Of a DNA stretch of 64,000 bases, positions 1 through 13,385 are shown piece after piece; the first letter of the stretch is position 1, and each line of letters opens with the position of its first letter. Both the position numbers and the translations under genes were made by a program. The notes under the pieces were generated by a model. It was not told the origin of the DNA. It worked only from the letters and a program-made list of their open reading frames with translations, and did no database searches. Location of the stretch: the NCBI GenBank assembly GCA_905160935.1, contig CAJHZI010000204.1:147501-211500 (forward strand), read 5' to 3'. Source of the stretch: Enchytraeus crypticus (taxonomy: Eukaryota > Annelida > Clitellata > Enchytraeida > Enchytraeidae).

Positions 1-847
1 GCTTGCTTTTGATGAGACAGTTGTTTCCGTTTGATTTAGGAATTCAGTAATTCAATCAATGTAGTAAATATTTGTATATATGGACTCATAAAGGCTAGCT
101 ATGACACCATGAGAGTTGTCATTTAACCATTTTAAAGAATTTTCACCAGCACAAATCGAAACAATCAGTCTAAATTATTTTGACTCATTATACTGCAGGC
201 TTAATGCATAATCTAATAAATCAAGGTTGGCGGAAGATATATAATAATTATCCACTGAAGCATGACTTGAAGATAGCGTTGAATGATGTACGACACCATG
301 TGGTAAGAATTTGATGGCATCACACCAGGAGTTTACACTTAGCTGATCAGATACCATCAACCTGTCCACTGGGCTGCAATTTTTATTATTTTATCAATTC
401 CATGCGGCATGCTCCTCACGGCATCCGTAAATTATTGCTTCTTGTGCTCAGATTGGTTATCGGAGACCTTAATCTATCCAGCTTTGTGCCAGAATGTAGG
501 CCCGAGGTACATATGTTATTGAAAACAACTGTTTCTCAGAACAAATATGAACAAATATATAGACTTACATAGTAAGTAAATAAACACATAAGTTGTCGAA
601 AGTAAGCCTTGAATAAGCTTGTGAATAATCTTGCAAAAATGGTGGCCAAAAACGACTAAGACTCTCTGGGGTAACACAATAGCTAGCGAAAGTAAGCATG
701 AGCCTCACTTTTCTTCTTTCTTAACGAATATTGTAAAACCTCTGAAAAACAGAAATATTGACCAATTTCGCATAAACATCAAAAAGGCAAACATGAATTG
801 CTCGAAAGTACTCAGATCACAAAGTATTAAGCGCAATCACATGCCTG

Positions 848-1070
848 CTAAAGTTGAGAGCTCGCCTTACATTTGACAGAACCCTGTATTGTGCTGTCGT
901 TTGTTCGCAATGATCGAAGACCAACAATGGCTGAGATAGTTTCCTGGTCAGACATTCTAACGGCTGCTATCAACGGAAGTAGAGACGGACGTGAACCCAT
1001 ACCGCTAACTCCTGCTCTGAGAATCTCGAAGGAAATCTCATTTGCCGACTCGTAGTGAAAACCAACAAAA
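848..1070. other. GC-rich island, possible exon, unassigned
   Basis: This stretch is about half GC in an AT-rich setting and is open on both strands (plus 873-1055, minus 848-1093). A possible minus-strand donor AAAT/GTAAGG lies at 866, and a weak plus acceptor TTGACAG near 880. No domain was recognised in either reading. It could be an old exon, a pseudogene or part of an unrecognised repeat. Confidence 0.3.
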
Positions 1071-2616
1071 TCACGATCGTATATACAGACCACAAAACTT
1101 CCATGATAATCTCAGTTCGATGATATTTTGTACTTGGGATGGAATAGTTTCTGGATATCTTTGTAATGTGACTCTTTTCAATATCTGTTGGCTCTGAAAA
1201 TTGTATGTTATGTTGATAAGTTTGGAGCTACTTACTATGGATAAAACCTCATTAACATTCCTCATCTGCACAATGAAAAGAATAAGACACTTGTTCTTAG
1301 AACTATGAATTGCATTATAGATCGAATATTTTACTCACTAATTGTTTTAAATTCCGTAACAAGATCAAGGTTAATATTTGACCATTGCCTTTTGTCCGAC
1401 TGGGATGCCGACTCTTTATTAAATAATTAATTAATTTATCTATTTATTTATTAATTTATTGAGATGACATCACGAGATCTACGTGCTTCCCAATCAATCA
1501 GCTCACCACTGTTCAGAATGCTCTGACTGACATGCTATCAAACGATGCAATGATATGAAGACTGATGACTGCCATCAACATTTGATGAAATTGATGTTAA
1601 ATATTTCTAGTAGTATGAGCTACGCCATTGTCGACTGTTTTCACGATGATATTATATTAGATCTCTTTATTAATGTGTTTTATTTTATGTTATTTTTATA
1701 CATTTAGATCTATTTATAATTGTTATTTTTTATTTTTTATTATTCAATAAATTTATATATATTTTTTTATTTTTAGTATCTATGATTATTTTAATTGATT
1801 TCAAACCACTACACATTACAAAATAACACAAAAATAAACAATAAACTGCAAGAGTGAAAAATCAAGGTTTGTGGCTTCCTGAGGAGCCCTAAGTCCATCG
1901 AGCAGGACACCAACAGCTTAGCATATTTATTAGAAATTAAATAGTACTTTATTTTCAATTATTTTTTAGTATTTTTATAATTAGTTCTTTTTATATTTAT
2001 TTTACATTTTATTAAATTTTATATTTGTTTTAGATCCTATATTTCAATTTTTCTGATTGGGTTTATATTTCTTATTAATTCTTATTACTTCTTTATGAAG
2101 TATATCAACATTTAAATTACTCTGTTGCACTCGTCTGCCAAAAAGCCGTTAATCAGAAACGACCGACTAGCCAGCATTGCGTGCGATGTCATAATGTGAT
2201 TTCATTAGGGCAGATCAAGCAAGTTGTAAATTGTAATTATCGGTCAATTTATTCTCAGAGCCGCGAATGAACTTGGATATTTTCAGCATCGTATGCTTCA
2301 AGTGTTCTTTTTTACAGTTGCCCACGCAAAGATATTACAAGAACGAAAGCAGTTTATTTTGATATACTTATATTTTTAAACAATGAAATAAAATGTCAAT
2401 GCACAATCTCGATGATTAAAATCGGCTGATTTTCAGTATTCGACGATTGAGTCCCTTTTTGACTTGTTCATGATAAATGCAATGATTGTATAACAGTGTG
2501 CTTCAAAGTTTATTTACAATTCATTACTCGTACAGTTATGTATATTGACTGCATCTTTCTCTATATTGAATGCATGTTTGGGTATATGGAATGCATATTA
2601 ATGTGTATTATTGCAT

Positions 2617-2617
<1 letters not shown>

Positions 2618-2661
<44 letters not shown>
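2618..2661. repeat. (TA)n microsatellite
   Basis: About 44 bases of perfect TA. It follows AT-rich unique sequence and has no attached retroposon core. Confidence 0.97.
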
Positions 2662-2662
<1 letters not shown>

Positions 2663-3499
2663 ACTGCAAAATTCTGCATATTAAACACACATTTTGGTCG
2701 TATGTTTACACAAATGACGCATGTGTTTAAAGAGTTTTTTCTTATTTGTTTGTTTCTATGGTTTTCGTTATTTCCTTCCCCCTTTCTGTTCATGGTAAAT
2801 AGTAATCGTTGCATTCGTTATCCCTAAGCTACTCTAGTTATTTATCTTACCACAATAATAGTAAATACAAGCATACACAACTAGCAAATAAACAAATAAT
2901 CATGAAGAATAAGGTTACTACAAAAGAGCATTATCCCTGTGAGTTATACAGTCAGCAGCAGCAATCATGAAATCAAACTTGTCTTCTACGTGTAATTATT
3001 TGCTATGCTACAGAATACTGAAGAACCTATGGTAACCATACATTTACATATTACTGCCCTTATAAAGAAGGAAACTACATAAATACCAAAAACTTAGTCA
3101 ACATAAAGTTAAAGCAGAATATATATTTAGACTGCTAGGATTGCAGAAATTGAAGAGACTTGATCAATATTGAGTAAATATAAAACTAAAGAAAGTCGAC
3201 GTAAAGTCAGAAGAAAAAATGACTTTACTTACGTATAGTGTTTGATAAATTGTTTCATAGATTCAGACAACAAGTATTCAAGCTCTTCCTAAGCATATTA
3301 GTACATGAAAAGGGAATAGCACACTTATTGTATCTATCGTGGATTTAAGAATAACCTTCCAACACATTCTGGCTTTTTCATTCAAAGCTGTCAACAATTT
3401 TTCCAATGTATTTTTCAACCTTATACTAACCGGACCCGACAAGCATTTAATACAAATGTTACTGCGTCGAATCAGGTAATATCCATAGTCTGGAATGAG

Positions 3500-3556
3500 C
3501 CTCTTCAGTAAGAATTTAACGTCCGGTTCCTCGCCATAAGGCAATGTCAGGGAGAA
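3500..3556 (-). mobile_element. 3' end fragment of the ~400-bp repeat
   Basis: The minus strand reads TCTCCCTGACATTGCCTTAT, GGCGAGGAACCGGACGTTAA and ATTCTTACTG, the 3' module of the repeats at 31.2 and 35.5 kb. The rest of the repeat is missing. Confidence 0.6.
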
Positions 3557-6500
3557 TTAGCATTTAATTCTCTTGTGAAGAAATCACGGTCATCATAATA
3601 GAATATATTTGCATCCACGACTAATAAATAATATCTTTGTTCTAATTTATTCTATTTAATTTATAAATGAATTAAGAGGCCATCAATGCACAAGTTTAAG
3701 CCGCAAATAACAAAATAAAGCTTTATATTATAAAGAAAATCATCGAAATCGAGGTAGGTACTAAAATATTTTATTTTTTAAAATTTAATTAGCATTTATT
3801 TTTATTCATCAATTCAAAACTAACTTTGAAACTCTTAAGCTTGCTAAAGGCTGCTCAATTGTTACGCTGTCAGCCAGGATGTAGATTGATGAACTAATTC
3901 AACAAAACGTCTACAAAATTGAAACTCTAAAAATCACTTTTTATTAACCGGAAAATCTGTCTCTACCTACACAATAAATCTGAATCAAGGTTATGGCAAG
4001 CGAAAGAACGAGTAAAAGATGGTAATAAATCTACTTAGAGCAGAGGCTACGAATCAAGCCAGGAATCGATCAGCAGGCGAAATTGGATCTCTATCGGTGG
4101 ATGACTGACTGTAGAAATGTTAGAATGAGTAGTGCTTGGTGCTTTGGGGGTTTTTCTCCCATGTTTGTGACAACGTTAACCCTCGTTCAAGGCAACACCT
4201 TGTTACACTTATAAAAACGAATAGTCACAAATGCTTGTTAGTAACGTGCCTGAGACACTCTAGTTTTTTTAAAAATTCGCATCTGTTTTGTTTTGATGAT
4301 ATTTATATTTCTGAAACACTAATTGGGCCCTCGCGCTTAATGTCCTGGCTTTCTGGTCGCCTGAAAATATGAGGAAGTTTAAAGTTGACTGAACTGATTT
4401 CTGCGAGACGGCGAGAATTACTGAATTTCAGAGTAATATGGTGTTCAATTTTTATGATATAGAAATGAGAGGAAAGATGGTGAGTAAATTCAATTCGGTA
4501 TGTTCTCAAAGCCTCTGCAAGCGACCAGTTACGCTTTCTGCCATAGGGAAACTATCGATATTTATGTAAAAAAAAATTTCGTAAGAATACACGCATGACA
4601 CACCGTCCGTATTACTAAGTTTCCTTCCTTGGTTTTCCTTTTTTGGTTTATGTTGGTTCTTGGTTTCTTTCTTGGTGGTGTTGCTTTCCTGCTTTTCTCA
4701 ATCTCTCCCTCGTTATTAGTAATCATCGCCGTAGGTGCGGGTTGAAAATTATTCTTATAAATATCCTGAATCTTATGTTTCACTTAGCAGTCAACACTTG
4801 GACTTCCATGTTGGTCGCTCCTACAAATACTTACCGATTCCGACGTATCTTGAGTTCGTTAATTTTCGAGCACAGCAATCAAAGTGCACTACCCCCCGGC
4901 CTATCCTATGCAAGGAAAAACTGAATATCCAGTATATTTTAAATATTTTATTAAGACATATTTATCAATATCTTTACCAGGATCCATTTGCACAAAATAT
5001 TGGAAATATGAAGAACATGTAAGGAGCATTGTTATATACACTTTAAATAGCTTTTTCTCGTGACCGGTAGAAGTCTCTCGATATATTAGTTGATATATCG
5101 TCCACTGCGTACGATAAGGGCTAAACTGTCAATGGTATATTTACTGATCTTTAAAATTACCTGATTAGTTTTTTAATATTTTACTTTATTTTTTATCACC
5201 TTTTCAAAGGAAAACATTCCAGTTCAAAATGACTTAAATATGAAATTCGAGAAGTTAAAAAAATAAATACGATAAATCTATGAGTAACTAAATTATATTT
5301 GCCTTCCACGAAAAATTATTGCAAAAGAAAGACTTGTTTTTATTAAAATACTCAGTTACAGTCATAATGCAAGGATAATATATTTTGGACCGCGCAATGA
5401 AATCAATGACTTGAACACTATTAGCATAACATTTCAGATGTTACTATATATTTTGGTGCAATAAAGATGCTTATATGCATATAGCATCATATCATTGTTT
5501 AAAATAACTATAAACTAACTCAAACTAAAACTGTAATAATTATGAGGGTATTTCAAACCTCTTGTGACTTTCTTCCAGTTAATAACGTTATTTGGAATAA
5601 ACCAAAATATTTTTGGGATAAACAAAAAAAGATTCATAAAAATAATCAGATAGGTACTTAGCACAAATTATTTCCAATGTATTATTTCCGCCAACGAGAC
5701 CTAAAAAAGCTAAAATTGTTAGGTGCCAAAATTGGCTACATCACTGTAAAATATAGGTCAGTATAATTTACTTTCCTGAGTAAATACGTGATAATAGACT
5801 ACCATAATAATATAACAATACAGCATAAAGATACGTATTATACGAATCTTGATACTTTACACGGTAATTTTCATACAGTAGGCTAAGTTCTTTGCGGACG
5901 AGTAGTATATCCTATAAATAAACTGCGTCCTCCACACATATACATGCGTAACGTCGAGCAAACAACAAATTAAGTCGCTCAGCCATAAATAACCTTTTCG
6001 GGATTCAGAGGCTATGACTACATACAAAGGACTGAAAGAGTCAATGCCATACTGATTCCCATAACTTACAATACACGATCGTAAGATTGCTTCAGAGCTC
6101 CATTTATTTCTAGATTAATATTTATGACGAGACTGGTCTATGTAACGTGACGATTGCATGCGTCGACTGTCTATCTGGACATGATATTTCATCTACAACT
6201 CCTGCTTTTTCGTCGCTGATTTGCCTTAAGACGGAAAAGAAGCCACTAAATCTGGTTTTGCACAATTTATTACCTCCAGATTGAGCTTTAATTGATAATA
6301 TTAAGGATGTTGTTTCAATCTAATCAACTAAATTATTACACATAGTATATCAGTTTGCTAATATCTAGAAATCGGTTAAATAACATTTAATTGAAAATAT
6401 GCACTACATTATTCATAACGAGAAAGGAATTAGCGAGAGCGAATTAAAGGAATTAGCGTAAGCTATACACAGATCGTGCGTGCAAGTCATGAGAATTATC

Positions 6501-6989
6501 TCAAAGCATACAATCAAATCACCTCGAAGCGTTACCTACTTGCGGATATTTGCACTGATAGCTTTCTCAGTAAAGCCAGTTTTCAATAATCTTCTTCGAT
6601 AAGATGTATACTGTGGAGTATAAAGCGGTGCATTTAAAATCAATCGTCAACTAGCTCGTCTAGATATCAGACTCATGGATTGTGAGCACAGCTAGACAGA
6701 GCAGTATCTGCGTCAGTCGTCTCTCCAGACTACATCATGATCTCGTTGGGTATATCTAATATATCACAGAATTACCTCTATCAAACAATCTCGAAGAATA
6801 AATTTATTAAGAAGATTTACTGTAAAATAATTTTAATTCATCAATTATTCAAGTATCAGTAAATGATGCTGCAGCAGTTTGGCTAGTAATGTCTAATTAA
6901 TGTCTAATTATGTAAGCGAATAACCTATCATCCGCTTTGAGGATTCGAAGACAGTCCGCCATTACATTTATCCACAATTGAGATGGAGT

Positions 6990-7150
6990 TTCATACTTTG
7001 TATTCTCAATACAGGGTGTCGTGCACTCTATTCACAATACAGGGTGTCGTGCATTATATTCACAATACAGGGTGTCATACTCTATATTCTCAATACAGGG
7101 TGTCGTGCATTATATTCACAATACAGGGTGTGATACACTCTATTTTTTCA
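6990..7150. repeat. Minisatellite, ~27-bp unit, five to six copies
   Basis: The unit carries CACAATACAGGGTGTCGTGC and TATATT. Copies alternate GTCGTGCATTATATT and GTCATACTCTATATT forms. The peptide frame across it is a repeat artefact. Confidence 0.92.
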
Positions 7151-7499
7151 ATGTATTCAATGCATGACTTTCGCAGCCACTGTGTAATCTCAGCTGATTC
7201 AATGAACTTGTATGATCACAGAAGCTGATAGCCAGTTGTATATTACAATCAACGAGGCATGCAATGACGAGATGGGAGCTACAATAATATTCATTACCCT
7301 ACGCGTGATATCGGGCTGGAGATAGCGGTTAAGGTTTGAATTCTGTGTATCCGGGCTTATAGTTCCATACAAATCTGCTACACGACTGCTATCCAGTGAA
7401 ATGTGACAAAATCGATGATTCTTGTATTGATCTGACATCAGCACTGAGGACGATTGATGCGGTATTACCAAATTCACTGTAGAGAAAGTGAGTATTTGC

Positions 7500-7519
7500 G
7501 TGATAGAGACAGAGAGAGC

Positions 7520-7551
<32 letters not shown>

Positions 7552-7560
7552 TAGAGAGAA
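7500..7560. repeat. (GA)n-rich tract
   Basis: AGAGACAGAGAGAGCGAGAGA and a perfect GA run of about 20 bases. No GGACCTGCC core adjoins it, so there is no sign that it is a retroposon tail. Confidence 0.92.
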
Positions 7561-9324
7561 GAATTGGAATGGATGGAAAATGCGAAAGACAAAGAAATCA
7601 ACACTTTAGTGGTTTTCAGATGGCTGAGTGAGAGAAAGAAAAATATACCGATTGGAATATGTAACCGGCGCACACAGAGTATGGGAATTTTAAAATCGTA
7701 GAGTGACAGATAGGTAAACGTCCAGACACGAAATATGTTAAGTACAAAAGTTAACAAATAGAGAAAGAAAAGATCAGGGATGAGAGACAAAGACAAAGCA
7801 AAAGATTTATAATTCTACTCGGAATGGGACTAAAGTATGCGGTGTTTGCACATAAGCCAAGTTTAAAAGATCACTCTCCATTGCACAGTGTACATGTACA
7901 TGTACATATAATCTCTATACACTTAAACATATGAATAATCCGTACCTGGAAGGTTAGTCACGATAGCTTTCGATTACCGCTAGACACCTCAAAGATATTA
8001 TTAATCAATATGTATTGATAACGAAGCAAGATCTAAAGTATATTTTAAGAGTAAATTATATGCAGCGATACACAGGAAACTATAGGCTGATGATGAGAAG
8101 AACAGATGAAGTACTCTTAGGAGTGTTGTTTTGTGGGAATAGAGGATTGGAGTTGTCTAGGATACGACGAAGTCAACTAAGGACATACAAAGACGCACAG
8201 GTATTAGTCTCATTTCAAAGAAGCCAAAAATAGGAACAGTGAATACAAAATAAAATCTTTAGAAAATCACTTTTCATAGGCTAAACATTTCTGCCAAGAG
8301 CTGCGATATAGAATTGGAGATTCAACCGGAGTTGGCTAGACTCTGATATCAGAAATAGATGAAGAAAGAGATTTCAGACAATTTCACGTTACGTTCTGCA
8401 TCAGAGTTTTATGAAGCAGAAACGGAAAACTTCTGTATGGGCATATGAACAGACTTGAAGTGAATTCTAGACTTTTATTGAACTGCAATGAAGATACGAA
8501 TTGATGGAATCTGAGCTTTCTAATTTCAGCACTGACTCAAAATGCTACCATTTAGTACTACAATATTAGAATAGGATTCAGACTTTCCTCACACGGCAAC
8601 AACCCTGCTAAATAACTTTTCAGTTTCAAGCACAATTATAAACATCAAACCCGCTATCATGTAACTTACAAAGGTGAATGGTCCAACTTTAGGCTAGGAC
8701 AGCATCACGAATCACTACAATTATACTAAGTACATTATTATTAAGTACAATAATTTATTTAATTATAATATATTAATGAATATTATTTAATCTTAAACAT
8801 GATTTAATTATTTACATTATTATTTATTTTTAATTACTAAGATTATAATTACACCATATACATGTAATTAATCATTGAGAATTACTTAAACTCGGGAGGC
8901 CCCTGAATACGGACTTATTTATATCAAATCAGCATCTAACACCCTGAAGCCCTTAACTACTGCGTGATGACCTCTAAACCATCTAGAGACGCCAGCATAA
9001 AACTTATTGATTATATTTTTATTGAACAGTTCTAGACCCCATGGCGTCATCATCAAATCATTGATCCCAACCCAATGCACACGTATGCTTATCAGTACAG
9101 CAATGACGTGTTCATAGACGCATAAACAATTTGACAGGAAGTCGAAGAAGGCTCAAAGGCAGCTCAAAATGTTCATAGTTCCTATACTTCATCATGGACA
9201 TCATCGCCACGTCATATCTTCTTGTCAAATTATTCATTCAACCTTGCCAACACCCATACTGGAAAAAAATCTCCAAAGAGGGAATGAAATAAATTTATTC
9301 TATCTATAAATTGAGCAAAGTAGA

Positions 9325-9450
9325 AAAAAGCTGGTAAAGCTACGGTTAACGTCAGTTTCCTCACTCGAAAGCCACATCAATGACGGGCGAGCCCAGGATT
9401 TGAACTCCGCACATACTGATCTGCGGTCGAATATCTTACCGAAGAATGAA
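9325..9450 (-). mobile_element. tRNA-derived SINE (family T), minus strand
   Basis: The minus strand reads GGTAAGATATTCGACCGCAG, a B box close to consensus (GAGTTCAAATCC), GGGCTCGCCCGTCATTGATG and CGAGTGAGGAAACTGACGTT, ending AGCTTTACCAGCTTTT. It lies about 150 bp from the left end of the piggyBac element but outside it. Confidence 0.8.
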
Positions 9451-9599
9451 TGACTGGTGTTAAAATTCTCCCGACTTTCTGAACCAGTTAAATTAAGAAA
9501 TTGAAAATAAAACGCCACAGCTATTATCTATTAGAAAATATATGGTCTAAATATAAGCCTTTAACTATAGGAAGGGTGAGTATATTTTCATCGCTTTAA

Positions 9600-11357
9600 C
9601 ACTAGAAAACCTAACGTGGGTCAATTGACCCAAACGCTACTTTCGAGCAGCACTACAAGTACACCGTAGTTCCTACAACCATAGTCACTATAAGTCACCA
9701 AAACTTGGTGACTTTTATTTATTTAAAGCATATTACATGAACAATATACTATTATCATTGAATCATCACCCATTCCATCACACGAAGCGCGTATACCTAG
9801 AATGCCTAAAGTTGGTCAATTGACCCAATGATGCTAGTCAATATGCTTTTCTTCAAACTATTGAACTAATAAGGAACCGTTTCGATTGACATCACCGGAG
9901 TGGCCATGGACCTTAATCCAAAATAATGTTTATTAAATTACTGTCAACATTTTTCACAAATAAATATCAAAAATTCAGTGTTTTGACTCTCAATCATCAT
10001 TGACCCCTAGGACTACACTTATATAGTTCTCCACGAACTACGATGTTCACTTGGAGCCTACACTGTTACAAATATCGCAGATGTTCACAACGACTATACC
10101 ATAGGCCAAGCATTGACCAAGGAATGCCTCGAGTTCGGTTTCTGTTACATCCCAGGTAGCATCTGTCAAACAAACGTATTCAACGGTACATCGTTTGATA
10201 TGGCGTATCATACCCTCGTCCACAATTCTACGAAAGGCTTCCAGAGGAGTTGATATGACTCGTGAGTACGCCGTGACACCAGGCTTTGATTTCAAAGTAT
10301 TCTACTTTGAAGTTTGCCGTAAATTGCTTGATCTGTAATAATGATCCAAGGCGTACCATCCTTGCAGTGCACAAATATGGTGTTATCACTGCAGTCCCCT
10401 TGAACAACACTCACATCATCAGGATTGCCTGAATTACTACCAGAAGCCTAGTGAATTTCAACAGAATTATCATAATCTTCAACATCATCATCATAGCCAC
10501 TAACATTAATACCATTATCGCGGTTTTCAACCTCTAAATCGTCGTAACTGAAATCAGAATCTAGTTCACTATCCGAGCTCGATTTATCACTAGCTGCATC
10601 TGAACCATTCGATTCATTGCCACTCTCATCATCCAACACCTCCAACACGTTCTGCAGTTTTGCTAGAACCAGCTGCGCAGGCAAACATTTAAAATAGTTA
10701 AACGCATGGGGCGTTGTAATGAAGTGCTGCGTTGCTCAATAGGGCACGGCTGACTACTGGAAGGAGCAATCGTCGTAAAGTTGTCCATTTTATAATGTCT
10801 ATCTTAGACAGAATGTTACTGGTAAAATGTTGAGAATATATTCCAATTTGGGTTCCGAAGGTTCTAACTATAACCCTAATATTGTCCAAAATTATAAAAT
10901 ATATGTTTGGAGTTAGGCTTAACGTTAAAATTTAGGGTTAAGAAATATAACAAAGTTGCGATTATTGACTAAATTTACTGATAGGGTAAATTGAAAGGAC
11001 GAGAAGAATTTCTCTTTCCTCTGGTACATCTCGAAATTTTTCCAAATAGATTATACTTCCCCCACTGGTTTTTTTGTTTAATTTGCATCTTATTTAGGCT
11101 AGTATTTTGGCTATGTTTCCATTTTAAAGCCTTTGTTTCTTTATTAAGAAAAGTTTTGAATATTTAATTTAGAACTTTACAGTAGCTAAGAACAGAAACA
11201 AGAGTAGATAACACTAAGCATCTCCTACTTTAAGAATTTCTATTAATGCTTATAAAAATTGCTGAGTAAAATAACCGATAATTCGAACGAAATACATGCT
11301 GGGTCAATTGACCCGCTTTAGGGTTCTAGGTATAACGAAATCTTCGGGTTTCTAGTG
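9600..11357 (-). mobile_element. Internally deleted piggyBac-type transposon
   Basis: The element is flanked by TTAA at 9596-9599 and 11358-11361, the target duplication of the piggyBac superfamily. Its ends are inverted (CACTAGAAAACC at the left, CACTAGAAACCC read inward from the right). The palindrome GGGTCAATTGACCC occurs near both ends at 9618-9631 and 11301-11314, and a slightly shortened copy lies at 9814-9825. Each sits in a longer motif of the form CTAGAA..CCTAA...GGGTCAATTGACCC. Such subterminal repeats are plausible transposase binding sites. The interior carries the N-terminal part of a transposase on the minus strand, while the catalytic region is missing. The copy is therefore non-autonomous and degraded. 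Confidence 0.88.
10047..10684 (-). pseudogene. piggyBac transposase, N-terminal remnant
   Basis: The minus strand encodes, in order, PAQLVLAKLQNVL and an acidic Asp/Ser-rich stretch typical of piggyBac N-termini (10684-10448), then CKDGTPW in the continuing frame after a stop. After a frameshift comes KPGVTAYSRVISTPLEAFRR, the entry to the DDE_Tnp_1_7 domain, and then DVTETELEAFLGQCLAYGIV. Similarity ends there (about 10085), after roughly 200 of the usual 550-600 residues. The three catalytic aspartates are not present. A stop at 10448 and at least one frameshift make it non-functional. No clear ATG exists in the first frame. Confidence 0.8.
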
Positions 11358-11750
11358 TTAATCAATTGGACGACCGTTTATTTCATGAACATTCATCAAT
11401 ATGACAACGATTTACATTCGGTTGTTAGCGAAAACAGTTTTGCAATTATTAATCAGGATTGATGGATTCCCAGGTCAGGACTCTCAACTGTATTTGTCTT
11501 TTCAAGTGAGTAAGCAGCAACTAATTGCTATAAATGTTGGAAGATTCATTTAGAAAATTCAAAAAGCTACTATAATTAATTCTCACTCTCTCTCTCTCTC
11601 TCTCGCTCTGTATCTCACTCTATGTACCACCAACTGGGCATCCATGTTATGTAGTTAATGTGCACCTTTCGTTATTTTGTACTTTAATTAATAAATCGAA
11701 ATTAGCGTCCGAATCGAATAACCTTTGTAATAAAGTACTGTAAGGGTTTC

Positions 11751-11751
11751 A

Positions 11752-11809
<58 letters not shown>

Positions 11810-11821
11810 ATATATATTATA

Positions 11822-11869
<48 letters not shown>

Positions 11870-11911
11870 ATATATATTATAATTAATATATATATATATA
11901 TATATATATAC
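11751..11911. repeat. Higher-order (TA)n array
   Basis: TA runs are broken at regular intervals by the same spacer (TACATGTATATATATATTAT followed by AATTAATATA). Two full periods of 60-70 bp and a partial third are visible, so a compound unit containing TA plus spacer was duplicated as a block. Confidence 0.93.
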
Positions 11912-13317
11912 TGAATTAAAACCTGCATGTATTCTCTCGTCTAGACTAGCGCTACTAATCGTACTAATGAAGTACAAAAAATTTTGTCAAAAAATATTTG
12001 ACAAAAAACTTGATTTTCTTTCTTTTTGGCGTTTTCCTTATTTTGCTAACTCGTCACTCTTGTTATACGGTTTTAATCTTCTTCCAAATCGTTTTCGGCA
12101 GGTCCAAAATTCTCATGCACGTGCCTTTTGTAAGTCCTTTTGGCTTCAATAATTACCTGCTTCGGAATATTCATAGGTTCCCTATGATGCAGAGCATAGA
12201 TCTACAAATGTTCTGTTAGCAATTAAGAGCTTTGAATTTGCAAGACTTCTTACTTTTCCAAAATCCTTCTTCGCTATCGTTCCTTACGTGTGTTTCGTTC
12301 CGCCGAAGCAAATCTTCTATCTGCCCCCAAAATTCTTATAGGCTATCTTCGGACAGACGTTCCTTCTCTTATGCAGTTCCCAGGATCTCTAATTCCTTGT
12401 CTCATAATATTCCTTTTTGTTATTCACTTTCCACTTATTCTTCAGTCTTAAATTAAATCTCTTCAATCCGCAAATATACTCTATCAATCTCGAACGTTTT
12501 TGATCACCTGACCTGTGTAGCTTCGGATATTTAACACAGGTCTTGCAGATCGCTTTGAGTGATTTGATTTTTAGTGATTTATGCTGAGAGGGATGTTTCC
12601 TATATCATCCTTGGATGAGGAAATGGATGATAAACCTCGTTATTGAACCTCTACTACTACAATGTTCCTAAACTAGCTAGCTAAGATATATATTTAATTA
12701 TGCCAATTATATATTAATTATACTAAAGATAAATTTAGGCCTACTCATCCTATTCGAAATAATCATAACTTGTGAACTCGATATCTATGATATTATGATC
12801 AGTAATATATTTTCATTTTGCGTTTTGCATCGGGCCGCAACTCCTACTATACATCTAGTCATCTCTAAGAAATACTTCGCAATATCGAATTAAAAACTCA
12901 AGCCATCTTGAAAATTTAGGCCCTATAAGGTAGTCCAATTAAAAGAAATTCTAAAGCTGTACAAACATTCGGTAACATTTCTAACTTCTGGAGAGTAAAA
13001 GCATCCCGAGTTTCTTATTATCTGGTTTTATCGGGTTTACGCGAGATCATGGAGTAATGCGCAATAGTACAGTGCTATCGGACGAGTATTGCAATCAATA
13101 TAAACTCGCTTCGACATCGGTAGCAAATCTCGTTTTATGACAGCAGTGGTAGCCCATACCTGTCATCCCGACAACGAAGATAACTCGCTTGAAGGATCAC
13201 TAAATTCTTCTAGGAGACTTTATACAGCCAGAGTAACCTTATCTAAGACACCTCTGATATCATTGATTTAATTAATACAAAAAGGTAATTAATACACATA
13301 CACACAATTATATAAAC

Positions 13318-13318
<1 letters not shown>

Positions 13319-13380
<62 letters not shown>
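13319..13380. repeat. (TA)n microsatellite
   Basis: About 60 bases of perfect TA between AT-rich flanks. Confidence 0.97.

Positions 13381-13385
<5 letters not shown>

Larger units (their letters stand above)
1..6980. other. AT-rich non-coding region
   Basis: Apart from the island at 848-1070, the (TA)n at 2618 and the repeat end at 3500-3556, I see only AT-rich unique-looking DNA. Open frames are short and in shuffled composition. Confidence 0.6.
7150..9595. other. Non-coding region with (GA)n and a SINE
   Basis: Contains the GA tract at 7500 and the minus SINE at 9325-9450. The frame at 8015-8233 has no recognisable homology. A TACATG repeat (7891-7908) is the only other pattern. Confidence 0.55.

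Noticed and set aside
6610..6660. TATA-box promoter (GAGTATAAAGCGG)
   Set aside because: No gene start or conserved initiator context follows; TATA-like strings are expected in AT-rich DNA.
6990..7150. Possible CRISPR-like spaced repeats
   Set aside because: The segments between conserved parts are themselves repeated; tandem minisatellite.
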